A stretch of DNA of 64,000 nucleotides, taken from contig JAHQRK010000007.1 of the NCBI GenBank assembly GCA_019828595.1, positions 744,001 to 808,000 of the forward strand, given 5' to 3'. This DNA is from Aphanomyces cochlioides (lineage: Eukaryota; Oomycota; Saprolegniomycetes; Saprolegniales; Verrucalvaceae). Positions 43,943 through 54,168 of the stretch are shown in pieces; position 1 is the first letter of the stretch, and the number at the start of each line of letters is the position of its first letter. Position numbers and translations under genes: made by a program. The notes beneath the pieces are model-generated. The model saw only the letters and a program-made list of their open reading frames with translations. It was not told where the DNA came from and did not search any database.

Positions 43943-45376
43943 ATGGCGTCAACTGAAGCCGCGGTTGCCGTCACGCCTGTCGACGTTGACTACGTGAAAG
44001 ATCCCGAAGATGTCGAAATTGACAAGTCTCAACAAGAAGGCATCTCTATCCCCATGATGTTCTTGGTCTGCTGTCCCAAGATGGCCATGAACATGGCCTG
44101 GGCTGCTCAATGGGCCGCTCTCGGTCCTCTCCTTCAAGTTCTCTTGAGTTACTCGTCCGTCCAAGGTGTCCAACTCGTTGGTCCTACGGCGGGTCTCCTC
44201 GTCGCTCCTTTCATCGGTGTGCTCTCGGATGCCACCACCAGCAAGTATGGTCGCCGTAAGCCCTGGTTGTTCTGGGGTGCTATCACCAGTATCATGTGCT
44301 GGGCTGTCATGATGAACGCGACTGATATCGGTGAATCGCTTGGTGACAAGGGCGATGACCGTACGTGGACGACTATGTTTGTGGTCTTTTGCTACGTGTG
44401 GATGGACATCACGTGCAACTTGACGCAAGTGCCAGTGGTGTTGTTGATTGCTGACTTGGCTGGCAACCGTCAAGTGACTGCTGCTTCGATCGGCCAAGGC
44501 TGGTCGATTGCCGGCTCGTTCGTCGTGTCTGGTTACATCATGTTCTTTGGCCCTGCGCATCAATCGATCAAGCCTTTCATGGGTATGTTGATGGGCATCA
44601 TGTTTGTGTGCTGCATGAGCGTGTGCTGGTTCGTCAAGGAAGAACAATACATCCCTGCCGTCAAGCCTGACACCAAACAGCAGCTCAAGGATGCTTTCTC
44701 TGCGTTGTACGTCGGCTTGCGCAAGCTCCCGTATGTGCTTGCTTTGTACTGCGCGATCTTCTTGCTCCTCCAGTACGGCTACACTGCTTACAACGGTGCC
44801 AAGGGTCAATTCTTTGGTATCCGCGTCAAGGACGGTCTCGCTGAAAACGCCGACAAGTGCGGCAAGGACGGCAACCCTGAATGCACGCAGCGCCAAAAGG
44901 ACTACAACGACGGTGTGCGTTTGGCCGGTGGTGTGACGGACACTGTGTTCAACTTGTTTGGTTGGGCGTATTTGGCTTGCATGCCCTTCCTTGTGCGCAA
45001 GATCGGTGCCAAGTGGGTGATTGTGCTTGCTTGCATTCCTCAAGTGTTGTTGATCATCATGTCTTTCTGCAAGGTCGTTGCGATTGACATGATCATCGTG
45101 ATTTTGACGTCGATCTCGCAACAAACGACCTTTGCGTTGCAATTGCCCATGATTGTGTTCCAAATCGGTTTGACCCCTGACAACAACTTGGGCATGTACG
45201 CTGGTGCTTTCAACTCTGCCAACTGCGCCGGTCAATTCCTCAACTTTGCCTTGGCGACTCAATTGGTCAAGACGTCGATGACGTTTGCGTTGCCCGTGTT
45301 GGTCGGAGGTATTTTGAGTACGATTGCTTTGATCATTGCGGTGTTCTTCCTCAAGTTTGACATGAAGACAATGTAA
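43943..45376 (+). CDS. Sucrose-transporter-like MFS protein 2
   Basis: 477 aa. The protein is the same as copy 1 apart from very few residues (for example EGISIP for EGMSIP). The start MASTEAAVAV, the GRRKPWLFWG motif and the C-terminal FLKFDMKTM are identical. It faces away from copy 1. Upstream sequences differ completely, so the two copies may be regulated differently. The near identity suggests recent duplication or ongoing conversion. Confidence 0.85.
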   Translation: MASTEAAVAVTPVDVDYVKDPEDVEIDKSQQEGISIPMMFLVCCPKMAMNMAWAAQWAALGPLLQVLLSYSSVQGVQLVGPTAGLLVAPFIGVLSDATTSKYGRRKPWLFWGAITSIMCWAVMMNATDIGESLGDKGDDRTWTTMFVVFCYVWMDITCNLTQVPVVLLIADLAGNRQVTAASIGQGWSIAGSFVVSGYIMFFGPAHQSIKPFMGMLMGIMFVCCMSVCWFVKEEQYIPAVKPDTKQQLKDAFSALYVGLRKLPYVLALYCAIFLLLQYGYTAYNGAKGQFFGIRVKDGLAENADKCGKDGNPECTQRQKDYNDGVRLAGGVTDTVFNLFGWAYLACMPFLVRKIGAKWVIVLACIPQVLLIIMSFCKVVAIDMIIVILTSISQQTTFALQLPMIVFQIGLTPDNNLGMYAGAFNSANCAGQFLNFALATQLVKTSMTFALPVLVGGILSTIALIIAVFFLKFDMKTM

Positions 45377-45442
45377 GGCGCCTCGTGTTGTTAGTCGACA
45401 GAGTTGTAGTGTAAATGATGTTAATGAGTATCGTATTGAACA

Positions 45443-46131
45443 TATCGGCTTCTTGTCTCTCAAGAAGCAACTAGGATGTTGAGCTGGTCATTCCAACACA
45501 AGATAGACAGTCCCATGCTCCTGTTTCAAAATCGAGACTTCAGTGGCGAGCGTGTGAAGTTCTAGGATGCATTCGCTGCATTGCAAAGTCGCTATAGATA
45601 AGCCTGTCATGTCAATCTCAATGCCTTCGACTTGAGTCGCCATTGCAAGGTCAGCCTTACATTACGACTTCGCCTTTGATAATCTCGTCATGAACTTACC
45701 GTTCGAGCATAACAGCAGGAAATATTGTCCTATCCATTGGAAATGCAACCACAAATCCTAGCAACATGCGTATTTCTCCACTTTGGATGGAATCCCCATT
45801 GAAGTTAGATGTCGAAAGTTCACTTCCTCAATCTTGTTGAGGTGAAAATGAAATTGTGTGTTGTTGAATTTGGAAAATTAAAAAAGATAAAACCTATATT
45901 TAGGTTTATTAGAAAAACCTCGAAGTTCGAAGAGAATAAACATCACAACCACTGCCGCTTGAAGCTGGGGGAATCATTGTGTGGATGCAGGGCTGTAAAC
46001 CATGATCGCGACAAGTTGACAACACAAGTGGGTCATGCAAAAGCAGCAGGAAAAGCAAGTGAAGTTTGAAGTATGTCAAATCTATTGGTTTATGAATTTT
46101 ACAGCAACAAACATGCAGGGATTCTTCTTGT
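45443..46131. other. Intergenic between convergent MFS genes 2 and 3
   Basis: Nothing recognised. Short AT-rich open frames only. Confidence 0.4.
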
Positions 46132-47568
46132 CTACATGGTCTTCATGTCGAGCTTGAGGAAAAAGATGGCGACGAGCAATGCGATGGTACTGAGGATACC
46201 ACCGACCAAGACAGGCAATGCAAACGTCATTGACGTCTTGACCAACTGTGTCGCCAAGGCAAAGTTGAGGAATTGACCGGCGCAGTTGGCCGAGTTGAAA
46301 GCACCAGCGTACATACCCAAGTTGTTGTCGGCGGCTAGACCGATTTGGTACACAATCATGGGCAATTGCAAGGCAAAAATTGTTTGTTGCGAGATGGAGG
46401 TCAAGATGACTAAGATCATATCAATGGCCACCACTTTGCAGAAAGCCATGATGATCAAGAGAGCCTGAGGAACGCAAGCAATGACAATGACCCACTTGGC
46501 GCCGATCTTGCGAACGAGGAAAGGCATGATGGCCAAGTAAGCCCAGCCGAACAAGTTGAAGATCGTATCAGTGACACCACCGGCAAGTTGGACGCCATCG
46601 TTGTACGCCTTTTGGTGATCCGTGCAAGCAGGTTGGCCTTCCTTGCCGCACTTGTCTGCGTTTTCAGCGAGACCATCCTTGACGCGGATACCAAAGAATT
46701 GACCCTTGGCACCGTTGTAAGCAGAGTAGCCGTATTGGAGGAGCAAGAAAATCAAGCAGTAGATAGCCAAGACGTAAGGGAGCTTGCGCAGGCCAACGTA
46801 CAAAGCGGAGAAGGCTTCCTTGAGTTGTTTCTTTGTATCAGGCATGACAGCAGGGATGTACTGTTCTTCCTTCACGAAGTAGCACACGCTCATGCAGCAG
46901 ACAAACATAATGGCCATCAACATACCCATGAAGGATTTGATAGATTGATGCGCAGGACCAAAGAACGAAATGTATCCCGAAACAACCAACGACCCGGCAA
47001 TCGACCAGCCTTGACCGATCGAAGCAGCAGTCACTTGACGGTTGCCAGCCAAGTCAGCAATCAACAACACCACTGGCACTTGCGTCAAGTTGCACGTGAT
47101 GTCCATCCACACGTAGCAAAGCACTACAAACACAGTCGTCCACGTACGGTCATCGCCCTTGTCACCAAGCGATTCACCGATATCAGTCGCGTTCATCATG
47201 ACAGCCCAGCACATGATACTGGTGATAGCACCCCAGAACAACCAGGGCTTGCGGCGACCATACTTGCTGGTGGTGGCATCCGAGAGCACACCGATGAAAG
47301 GAGCGACGAGGAGACCCGCCGTAGGACCAACAAGTTGGACACCTTGGACGGACGAGTAACTCAAGAGAACTTGAAGGAGAGGACCAAGAGCGGCCCATTG
47401 AGCAGCCCAGGCCATGTTCATGGCCATCTTGGGACAGCAGACCAAGAACATCATGGGGATCGACATGCCTTCTTGTTGAGACTTGTCGACATTAATATCT
47501 TCAGGATCTTTGACATAGTCGCCATCCTTGGGGGTGACTTCTACCACGGCGTCGGCTGCTGGTCGCAT
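46132..47568 (-). CDS. Sucrose-transporter-like MFS protein 3
   Basis: 478 aa, start MRPAADAVVEVTPKDGDYVK, aligning with the starts of copies 1 and 2. Same GRRKPWLFWG motif and about 12 membrane segments, ending FFLKLDMKTM. Most of the gene differs from copy 1 at many silent and some coding sites (for example CYFVKEEQYIPAVMPD for CWFVKEEQYIPAVKPD). A segment of about 480 bp (47013-47489) is nearly identical to copy 1, which suggests gene conversion. An in-frame ATG at 47748 would add 60 residues without homology. Confidence 0.85.
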   Translation of the reverse strand: MRPAADAVVEVTPKDGDYVKDPEDINVDKSQQEGMSIPMMFLVCCPKMAMNMAWAAQWAALGPLLQVLLSYSSVQGVQLVGPTAGLLVAPFIGVLSDATTSKYGRRKPWLFWGAITSIMCWAVMMNATDIGESLGDKGDDRTWTTVFVVLCYVWMDITCNLTQVPVVLLIADLAGNRQVTAASIGQGWSIAGSLVVSGYISFFGPAHQSIKSFMGMLMAIMFVCCMSVCYFVKEEQYIPAVMPDTKKQLKEAFSALYVGLRKLPYVLAIYCLIFLLLQYGYSAYNGAKGQFFGIRVKDGLAENADKCGKEGQPACTDHQKAYNDGVQLAGGVTDTIFNLFGWAYLAIMPFLVRKIGAKWVIVIACVPQALLIIMAFCKVVAIDMILVILTSISQQTIFALQLPMIVYQIGLAADNNLGMYAGAFNSANCAGQFLNFALATQLVKTSMTFALPVLVGGILSTIALLVAIFFLKLDMKTM

Positions 47569-48298
47569 GCTTGGCACCGCAGAATTGAAAATGACCAACG
47601 GGGAAATATCTCTCAGAGGTCGGAGTAACAACCGACCAAAAGTTGAACAGAGTGGCATCTGTTTGCTCGTTGTCGTCAAGCACATGCTTCCCTCTTCAAG
47701 TTCAAGCCTTGACAAGTTCTGCGCGTTGCAAGTGAATTTATCGTGCATTTCCGACGCTGACTGACTCAGTCTATCTCGACGCCATTTCCCAAAGATACCA
47801 AGGAATTTTGTTCATGATGTAACGTTAGCTATCTAGCGACTTTACTTGCTTGTTAGCTCTGCGAGTGGCTCCTTGAGAGCCCAAGCATTTGCCACGATGA
47901 AGAAAAAGGCTGAGAGCACTTGTTGTGTACTAGTAACGCCATGTCCATCTGCGCCGAAGCTGCGTTGCTCAAGGTTGAGAGTGGTCGTTACGGTACGAGA
48001 GTCCTTTAAAGGACCACCACTGGGTTGAAACTTCATTCTGCTGGTTTCAAATGCCACACAGGGTCTACTGCCTGTATGCCATCTCATTACACGTCAAAGG
48101 GGAACTGGGTGCATGATATTTGAAACTTTGACGATCGTGGCGAACTGCTCGAAAGAAATTCACAATATGAGATCGATACAGTTGACTTGTTGAACGACAT
48201 GGTATGTAGTCAGGGGGAAATGTTTCTCCCGCATAGCTACCATATAGTCCAATAAGTCCTAAGATAGAGTGAGAAAAGGTATGAAATTTGGAACTTAC
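47569..48298. other. Intergenic
   Basis: No gene recognised. It may contain the downstream, decayed part of the transposase-like HTH gene that starts at 48538. Confidence 0.35.
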
Positions 48299-48538
48299 AT
48301 CGCCACCAGGAAGGATTTCTGGACGACCAGACAGGCCAATGTTAAGCCTTCGTTTGGCTTGGATCGATGCTAGAATTTTTTCCCTCTCTCGCACGAAGTT
48401 CTGTATCGTGCGGAGAGGGATGCCGCTGAGATCGGCGACACGTTGCTGAGTATACTCAGACAACGCGCGCAGGACATTTCGCTTGGTTTCTAAGCTGTAC
48501 CGACGACGCGTTTTAACGATCTTCACTTGCTCTTCCAT
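48299..48538 (-). pseudogene. Transposase-type helix-turn-helix exon (fragment)
   Basis: Encodes MEEQVKIVKTRRRYSLETKR, an HTH with QQRVADLSGIPLRTIQNFV, and LSGRPEILPGGD, a pattern of pogo/CENPB-like DNA-binding domains of oomycete transposases. A good splice donor (GTAAGT) follows directly after GGD. No DDE catalytic domain was found downstream, so this is a remnant or a domesticated short gene. An upstream ATG at 48565 is also possible. Confidence 0.5.
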
Positions 48539-48719
48539 CAGTTTCAAAAATGAACTCCAAAGCATTCTCTACCATCAAACTCCCTCGCATTTTCCCCTCC
48601 AAAACATATTATCGTTAAATTCTATATTATAATTCTGAAGGTTGCTTCAGACGACACCAAAGTTCAATGTACCACACTATACGTGTATTTTTACGGGTCC
48701 TCTGTAGATCTATAACCCT

Positions 48720-49021
48720 GAGTTAAAGCACATATTCCGGATAATATCCCATGAAAAAGACACTCATGAGAGTTTGAGCTCTGCCGTGAAATTAAGCACA
48801 ATTCCAAGGCCGACAAACTCGTCGGAGGGGCTATGCAGTTTGCAGCGCGAGGCGCAGTTAATAATGTCAAAATGTTAGAGACGAGCTATTAATAGGCATT
48901 GGGACTCACTAGTTGGTTTGCCGAGACTTTGTTGTATCAAAATGGTTAGATACATCAGCCCGTCGGAGTGTCTTTTTATGGGATATTATCCGGAATATGT
49001 GCTGTTTGTAGCATTAACTCA
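48720..49021. mobile_element. About 300-bp MITE with inverted arms and 9-bp direct repeat
   Basis: Inverted arms 48727-48765 and 48966-49003 (AGCACATATTCCGGATAATA, then TCCCATnAAAAAGACACTC) are nearly identical. Outer ends GAGTTAAAGC and GCATTAACTC are also inverted. TATAACCCT occurs directly on both sides (48711-48719 and 49022-49030), a likely 9-bp target duplication as made by MULE-type transposases. No coding capacity. Confidence 0.7.
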
Positions 49022-49642
49022 TATAACCCTCTGAGGGTGTGGGTGTCGAGAGCTGTGTCGAGAGCTGTGTCGAGACTTTTCAGTCGGTAGCTGCTTGTAT
49101 CTGTGGGTGCATGGCTGCGCTTCAGTTTGACGCTCAGGCTACCACCAATGGTGTCATCGTCCAGATGGAAACAAACTCGAGTACGTAAGATGGAGAGCGC
49201 ATCTTTCATCCACCCACGTTCTACGAAGTTGTTCAAAGTTGTTTTGAGCTGAGTGTTGTATTCGCGGCCATTCCACAATGTGCGATGGAAAGGCGATTTC
49301 TTCTCAACAGCGCGTTCGGCAACCACGTTGTTAGGAAACAACTCCGAAGCATCCTGCATCCACGACTAACTTCGGGTAGTTTTGGCAAGACCCGGCTGCG
49401 CTCTTGCTGTGCGAGCTACAACTCACTACAGTAGGTCGAACGAAGGCGGACCGCTTATTCACCAATTCGAGATCGCTCGTTGTTTGAACCTCTTCGTAGG
49501 CTGGTTGCTTACTGGGAGGCAGGATACACCAGTCAAGGGAGGTCAGTGTCTAGCTATCTCATGGCAATCTTCTCCAAAGAACACTTTTTGAGCTCTAGAT
49601 GGGGACCATGGTCTACTATTACAATGATCGCATAGTTTGTCT
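49022..49642. other. Unassigned open frame and 12-nt tandem repeat
   Basis: 49045-49076 repeats GTGTCGAGAGCT almost three times. The minus strand is open from 49359 (MQDASELFPNNVVAERAVE) into the MITE, so it is unlikely to be an intact gene. No family recognised. Confidence 0.35.
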
Positions 49643-50693
49643 CTACACGTATCGCTCGATGCCTTGGAAAAAAGGAGGTCGCTTGACCCACGAACGCTTG
49701 ACCACTTCCTCGTCTGATGCCAAGCGGTAGCTGCCATCTACGTCGCGAATGTACAGAGGCGACTTCTTCTTGGAGATGTCCTTGATGGCAATCTTCCACT
49801 TGCCAGTGGGGTTCAATTGCTTGGCGAAGCTGGGCAAGAGTGTCACTTTGTTGTTCTCAGCACCACGTTGGAGTGCAATGGCTTCCGAGATTGTGAGCTT
49901 GTCCGTACCCTTTTGCTTTCGGGATTGGCGGTGGAGTGGCGGCAATTCGTCCATCATGTCGTCACGGAGGAACAAAAACTTGGGTTCGCGAATAGGGTCT
50001 TCCTTGTTGGCTTCTTCCCATTCATCATTTGTTAAAAGAGACATCGTGTCGTCTTCTTCATCGTCATCACCCGATGGGGTCACAATGCGCTCAGTCTTTT
50101 GTTCACCGCGCTTGCCCTTGAGCGATCCAGCAGGGTTCTTGATGCCTTTTGCGATTTCTTGCTCCTTCACCTGCTTAATCTGGAAGACCTTTTCGCGCAA
50201 TTCAGCGATCGAGTGGCCTAGTATCACCAGTTAGTCCATCGCTCAAGTCGGACCAAGTACCGCGCTCAATGCCTTGGAAGACAATCGTGGCTTCAATACG
50301 TTCAACAGAGACGCGGTTGTCCGTAGCAAGTTTGTGGATCGTGTTCACCAATGGGTTCGCCATGTATTGGTCAAAGATGCGAATGTTGTCTTCTTCGCTC
50401 AAGCCAACACCGCCAGGGTTGAGATCAATGAAAAATTCTGGTTGGAAGCCTTCTGGCATTTCGATTTCTTCCTCGCCGGGAGCCAACTTCTCGCCGACTT
50501 CAATTTCGTCTGCGAGTTGAAGGAATCGCGACGTCGTCGAGGACGCCTTAGTGTCATTCTTTTCGTCTTCTGTAGAGAAGAATCGGACGCAGACAGGATA
50601 CGAAGATCCACGGAGAGCTTTGCGCGCCACCGCCACTCGACCGACGACTTGACGAAGCATTCTCGAAACCCGAAAATGGCTGGTGCTCATCAA
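49643..50693 (-). CDS. Mitochondrial protein, probably mS45/Bot1-like mitoribosomal subunit
   Basis: Two exons, joined in frame across a 45-nt intron (about 50221-50265, GTACTTGG...ATACTAG). The product is about 330 aa. The N-terminus MLRQVVGRVAVARKALRGSS, followed by VCVRFFSTE, is an Arg-rich mitochondrial presequence. LSEEDNIRIFDQYMANPLVN, then DNRVSVERIEATIVFQGIER, resembles the helix-turn-helix-like core of the eukaryotic mitochondrial regulator family (yeast Bot1/mS45). The C-terminus has a basic strand-rich tail (WKIAIKDISKKKSPLYIRDV). Role in the mitochondrial ribosome is inferred from this resemblance. Confidence 0.7.
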
Positions 50694-50807
50694 TATGCAA
50701 TCTTTAAATAATGTGACTCACACTATTTCAGTATAATTACACTAATAGACGACTAAAATATAAATATATTGTTGGTATAAAATATATTGCAAATAAATAT
50801 ATTACTT

Positions 50808-51055
50808 GTATTGTGGATTCGCTAGAAATTTCCCAATTTGGATTGGTTTTTTGTATCAATCTCCAATCGCGCCAATACATTGGATGAATGAAAAAAGTAC
50901 TTTCTCTCATGGGAACTGTACTTTCTTTAATATTTTATTCAGCCAATCAAAATCGCCTAAGAATTTTATTAGCCAATGGCGTCGATTGGTGAATCGATCC
51001 GCCGGCGTGATTCGATTGAACGGGGTCTGGAAATTCGTATTAAATGAACAATATA
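50808..51055 (-). repeat. Dispersed repeat R1, near-complete copy
   Basis: Reverse-complement match to 27975-28212 along its whole length, with the same end GTATTGTGGATTCGCTAG. Flanked by AT-rich words such as ataaaatatattg on both sides. Confidence 0.75.
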
Positions 51056-51071
51056 AAATATATTGTAAACA

Positions 51072-51352
51072 AATATTGTGGTTTTAATAAAAAACTGGAG
51101 TCGTGCGGAATAAATTTTGACGCAAGCAAATTGACGCAACAATTGACTACAAATTTCAAGTGAAAAGAAATTGAATGTTTTGAACATGTTTACAAACATT
51201 TAAAACGTTTGAAATTACACTATTTAATGGTCACGATCGAGGTCAATATAAGAAAATGTTTGCGTAAACTTTAAATAGTGTAAGCGTGAATTATTTGAAA
51301 CATTTTCAAAACATATCAAATTTCCAGTTTTGGACCCAAACGACAATATATT
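51072..51352. repeat. Palindromic MITE P, copy A
   Basis: About 280 bp, ends TATTGTGGTTTTAATAAAAA and (inverted) TATTGTCGTTTGGGTCC, both running into AAAACTGGA. The interior is itself partly palindromic (ACACTATTTAA and TTAAATAGTGT). Copy B at 52923-53172 is its reverse complement. Confidence 0.7.
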
Positions 51353-52173
51353 GACTATCTAAATATATTGCAGCACTCCTCTGACAATTATTTCATTGCA
51401 AGATCTGCCAAAAAGTCGGCAACAAACCAACTTACCCGTTCTATGGTCTTCAACTCTGTTGAACTAACCTATCTAGCCACCATGTGCGTCCTCATTTGTA
51501 GAGCAACGCCATTTATTTGGCTGTCAATTCACATATACGTCAAGCTCTCATGATCCTCATGTGGCTTCAAGGAGGCTCATGAAGGTCATTACCGTGGATG
51601 TGATCTTACATCCTCCATGCCTTTGATATCCCAACAAACACTCCAGGCGCCGCATACACTGCCAATGAATGTGTGGCTGCGAGTGTAAGCTCGTGATGTC
51701 AACATGCCACCTGTTCTTGTCAATCCTCAACTTTGTCAACCCACACCAAGACAACCTTGATGATTGAGTGTTCCACTCCATCGCCTTCCTATGTCAATCT
51801 TCACGTGAATAGAATCCTCAACACGTCGTGAAAGAGTCAAGTCGACGTTATGTATCCCCTCAATATCTTGCCTTCGCTCATGTGTGATTGATTATACACA
51901 TTGTATTCAACACTCTGTGGGGGCTACTACGTTATGAAGCTGGGGTTATCTACAGCGGTTATTTAAGCAGATCTTGAGCCTCCTGAGGCTTTGTGTGTTT
52001 GAAATGGGGAGAGACTACGTCAGTCAGCCTAGTCATTAGCTCGTGGTTGTCAGTCATTCCAAGCAAGTTTGGTTCAAAAGATCATCATTCGTTGGATGGC
52101 CGTGGAGTGCATGTGGTTGAAGGTAAACATGACATGCCGTGAGGTTTGAGCCATTTTACAATTCATTGACACC
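51353..52173. other. Intergenic, upstream of Spinster-like gene
   Basis: No gene recognised. Presumed promoter region of the MFS gene that follows. Confidence 0.4.
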
Positions 52174-52860
52174 ATGCAAGCCAAGCACGACGCCGCAGCT
52201 CCCGTTTGGATCTTTATGCTCTTCTGCTTGATCAACTTTGCCAATTACTTCGACCGCAACATCATCCCAGGCGCCCCAGCACAGTTTCAATACTTTATCC
52301 AAACGGTGACAAGCTCCAATGACATGGGAACCTTGCTTGGCCTCTTGACCTCTTCCTTCATCATGAGCTTCACGATTTCGATCCCGTTGTTTGGCTGTCT
52401 CGCTATGTTTGTCCAGCCATTTCGACTTGTTGCTATTGGTCTCGCTGTCTGGTGTGTCGCTGTCGTCCAGTGTAGTCTGTCAAAGGATGCCCAGAGCTTT
52501 GAGCTCCTCCTCGCAGGGCGCATCCTCAGTGGCGTTGGTGAAGCATCCTTCCAGTGTGTGGCTCCTCCATTCATTCATGAATACGCTCCACCACATCAAC
52601 AAACTTTGTGGTTTGGCATTTTCTCCGTGAGTTCTGTTCTTGGCGGTACATTTGGGGGCATCGCAGCTTCGACCATGGCATCATCAACACTGGGTTGGAG
52701 TGCCCTTTTTGCCATCGAGGGTATCGCAATGCTTCCTTTTGTCGGTGTCTGCTTGTATGGAGTCCCTGCAATGTACAACACGGTTCCACCAAGTGAGACG
52801 ACTGGTGAAACCCAACGACTACTGAGCTCCACCGAGACCAAGCCAACCTTCTGGGCTGAA
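52174..52860 (+). pseudogene. Spinster-like MFS transporter, N-terminal half
   Basis: Starts MQAKHDAAAPVWIFMLFCLI. FANYFDRNIIPGA is the first-helix signature of Spinster-like transporters, GRILSGVGEASFQCVAPPFI is the helix 4 motif, and six membrane segments are visible before a soluble linker ending KPTFWAE. Spinster proteins are lysosomal or vacuolar carriers of lysolipids or sugars. The frame then enters inserted DNA and stops at 52956. The next coding segment resumes at 55941, after an 11-nt direct repeat TCTGGGCTGAA. Upstream of the break no damage is visible. Confidence 0.8.
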
Positions 52861-52922
52861 TCAGACATTTTCAAAAAAATATTGCCTGGAACAATAATCA
52901 GTATTTTTTCTAATACATTTTT

Positions 52923-53172
52923 GTATTGTCGTTTTGGTCCAAAACTGGAAATTTGATATGTTTTGAAAATGTTTCAATTAATTGACGCTTGCACTATTTA
53001 AAGTTTACGCAAATATTTTCTTTATTGACCTCGATCGTGACCATTAAATAGTGTAATTTCAAACGTTTTGAATGTTTGAAAATATGTTCGAAACATCCAA
53101 TTTCTTTTCACTTGAAATTTGTATGCGTCAATTGTTGCGTCAATTCCAGTTTTTTATTAAAACGACAATAAT
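52923..53172. repeat. Palindromic MITE P, copy B
   Basis: Reverse-complement match to copy A, including the ends GTATTGTCGTTTTGGTCC and TTTATTAAAACGACAAT and the inner ACTATTTAAAGTTTACGC. Confidence 0.7.
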
Positions 53173-53353
53173 ACAATTATTTATTTTTCGCCCCAGGTAG
53201 ACAATTATTTAATTTCGAGTTAATTTCATATTCCATACTTCATTTTCAGTATACTAGAAAAATATGAGTAAAAATTATTTCGAAAGTTATTGTAAAAATC
53301 GATATACAGAATTCAAGCTAAATGTATCCTTTACGAAAGGTTGCAAAGATAGA

Positions 53354-53746
53354 TATTATGCATTCGATTCCAAATTGGACTGGGCTGTCGAATCGAATCG
53401 ACTTGCCAGAATCGACTAGCAATCGACTAGCCAATCATATATCAGTATTTTCAATAATTTGACCGATCAAATCACCTTAATTATATGACTTGTGGGAAAG
53501 GCCGTGGGGAAAGGCCATGATGGACGCTGACTCGCGGAAGATACGCGCGGCGTCTTGACGCTTCATAGCGAGGTTGTATTGGGCGCAGAAATCATGCATG
53601 GCGGTATTCTGGGATGCAGGTACCATTGCTAGGAAGAAATTGTACTTAACTTTGTATACTATACAATATTTCATATTAAATTTAGCATAGTCGATTGCTA
53701 TGCGATTTGGCCAATGACCTGCCAAGTCCACATTTCACTGAAAAAG
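53354..53746 (-). repeat. Dispersed repeat D, copy B
   Basis: Matches 11422-11822 in reverse. The coding-like core differs by several codons but keeps frame over about 84 codons (LAGHWPNRIAIDYAKFNMKY and on), which could mean past selection or recent spread. Confidence 0.6.
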
Positions 53747-53843
53747 ACAATATGGTACATAGAATCTACATATGTGTTCTGCATTAACGACATCAAAGAT
53801 CAGACATATAAATCTAAAGTATGAGTATAACAACACGACAGTA

Positions 53844-54088
53844 GAGAGTTTTCGGGTTAACCCAATATTGACTTTGACTTAAGCAAAGTCCTATTTAGAA
53901 CAATCTTGTCTTGAGATTAGGAAAGTTCCTAGTTGTACTAAGTCAATACAGAGTTCGACTTAAAGCCCGCTAAGTCAATCTGATCACGACTTAAGATCCG
54001 AATCTCGACTTATGTATTTCCACAGGATAATTAGTTTTTAGAGGAAAATGTCTATCTAAAGTCAACTTTTGGGTCTCCGAAAACTCTC
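53844..54088. mobile_element. TA-flanked MITE, complete copy
   Basis: 245 bp with perfect 12-bp terminal inverted repeats GAGAGTTTTCGG/CCGAAAACTCTC. TA lies at 53842-53843 and 54089-54090, as for Tc1/mariner-mobilised elements. The interior matches 22564-22813 closely, with a 16-20-nt deletion after TATTTAGAA. Confidence 0.85.
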
Positions 54089-54168
54089 TAGTATCCAGAC
54101 ACCATAGGCCACAGGAGCATATAAATCTATTTCACCCGTCTTTCGCATCTTTACATTAATCGTGCACT

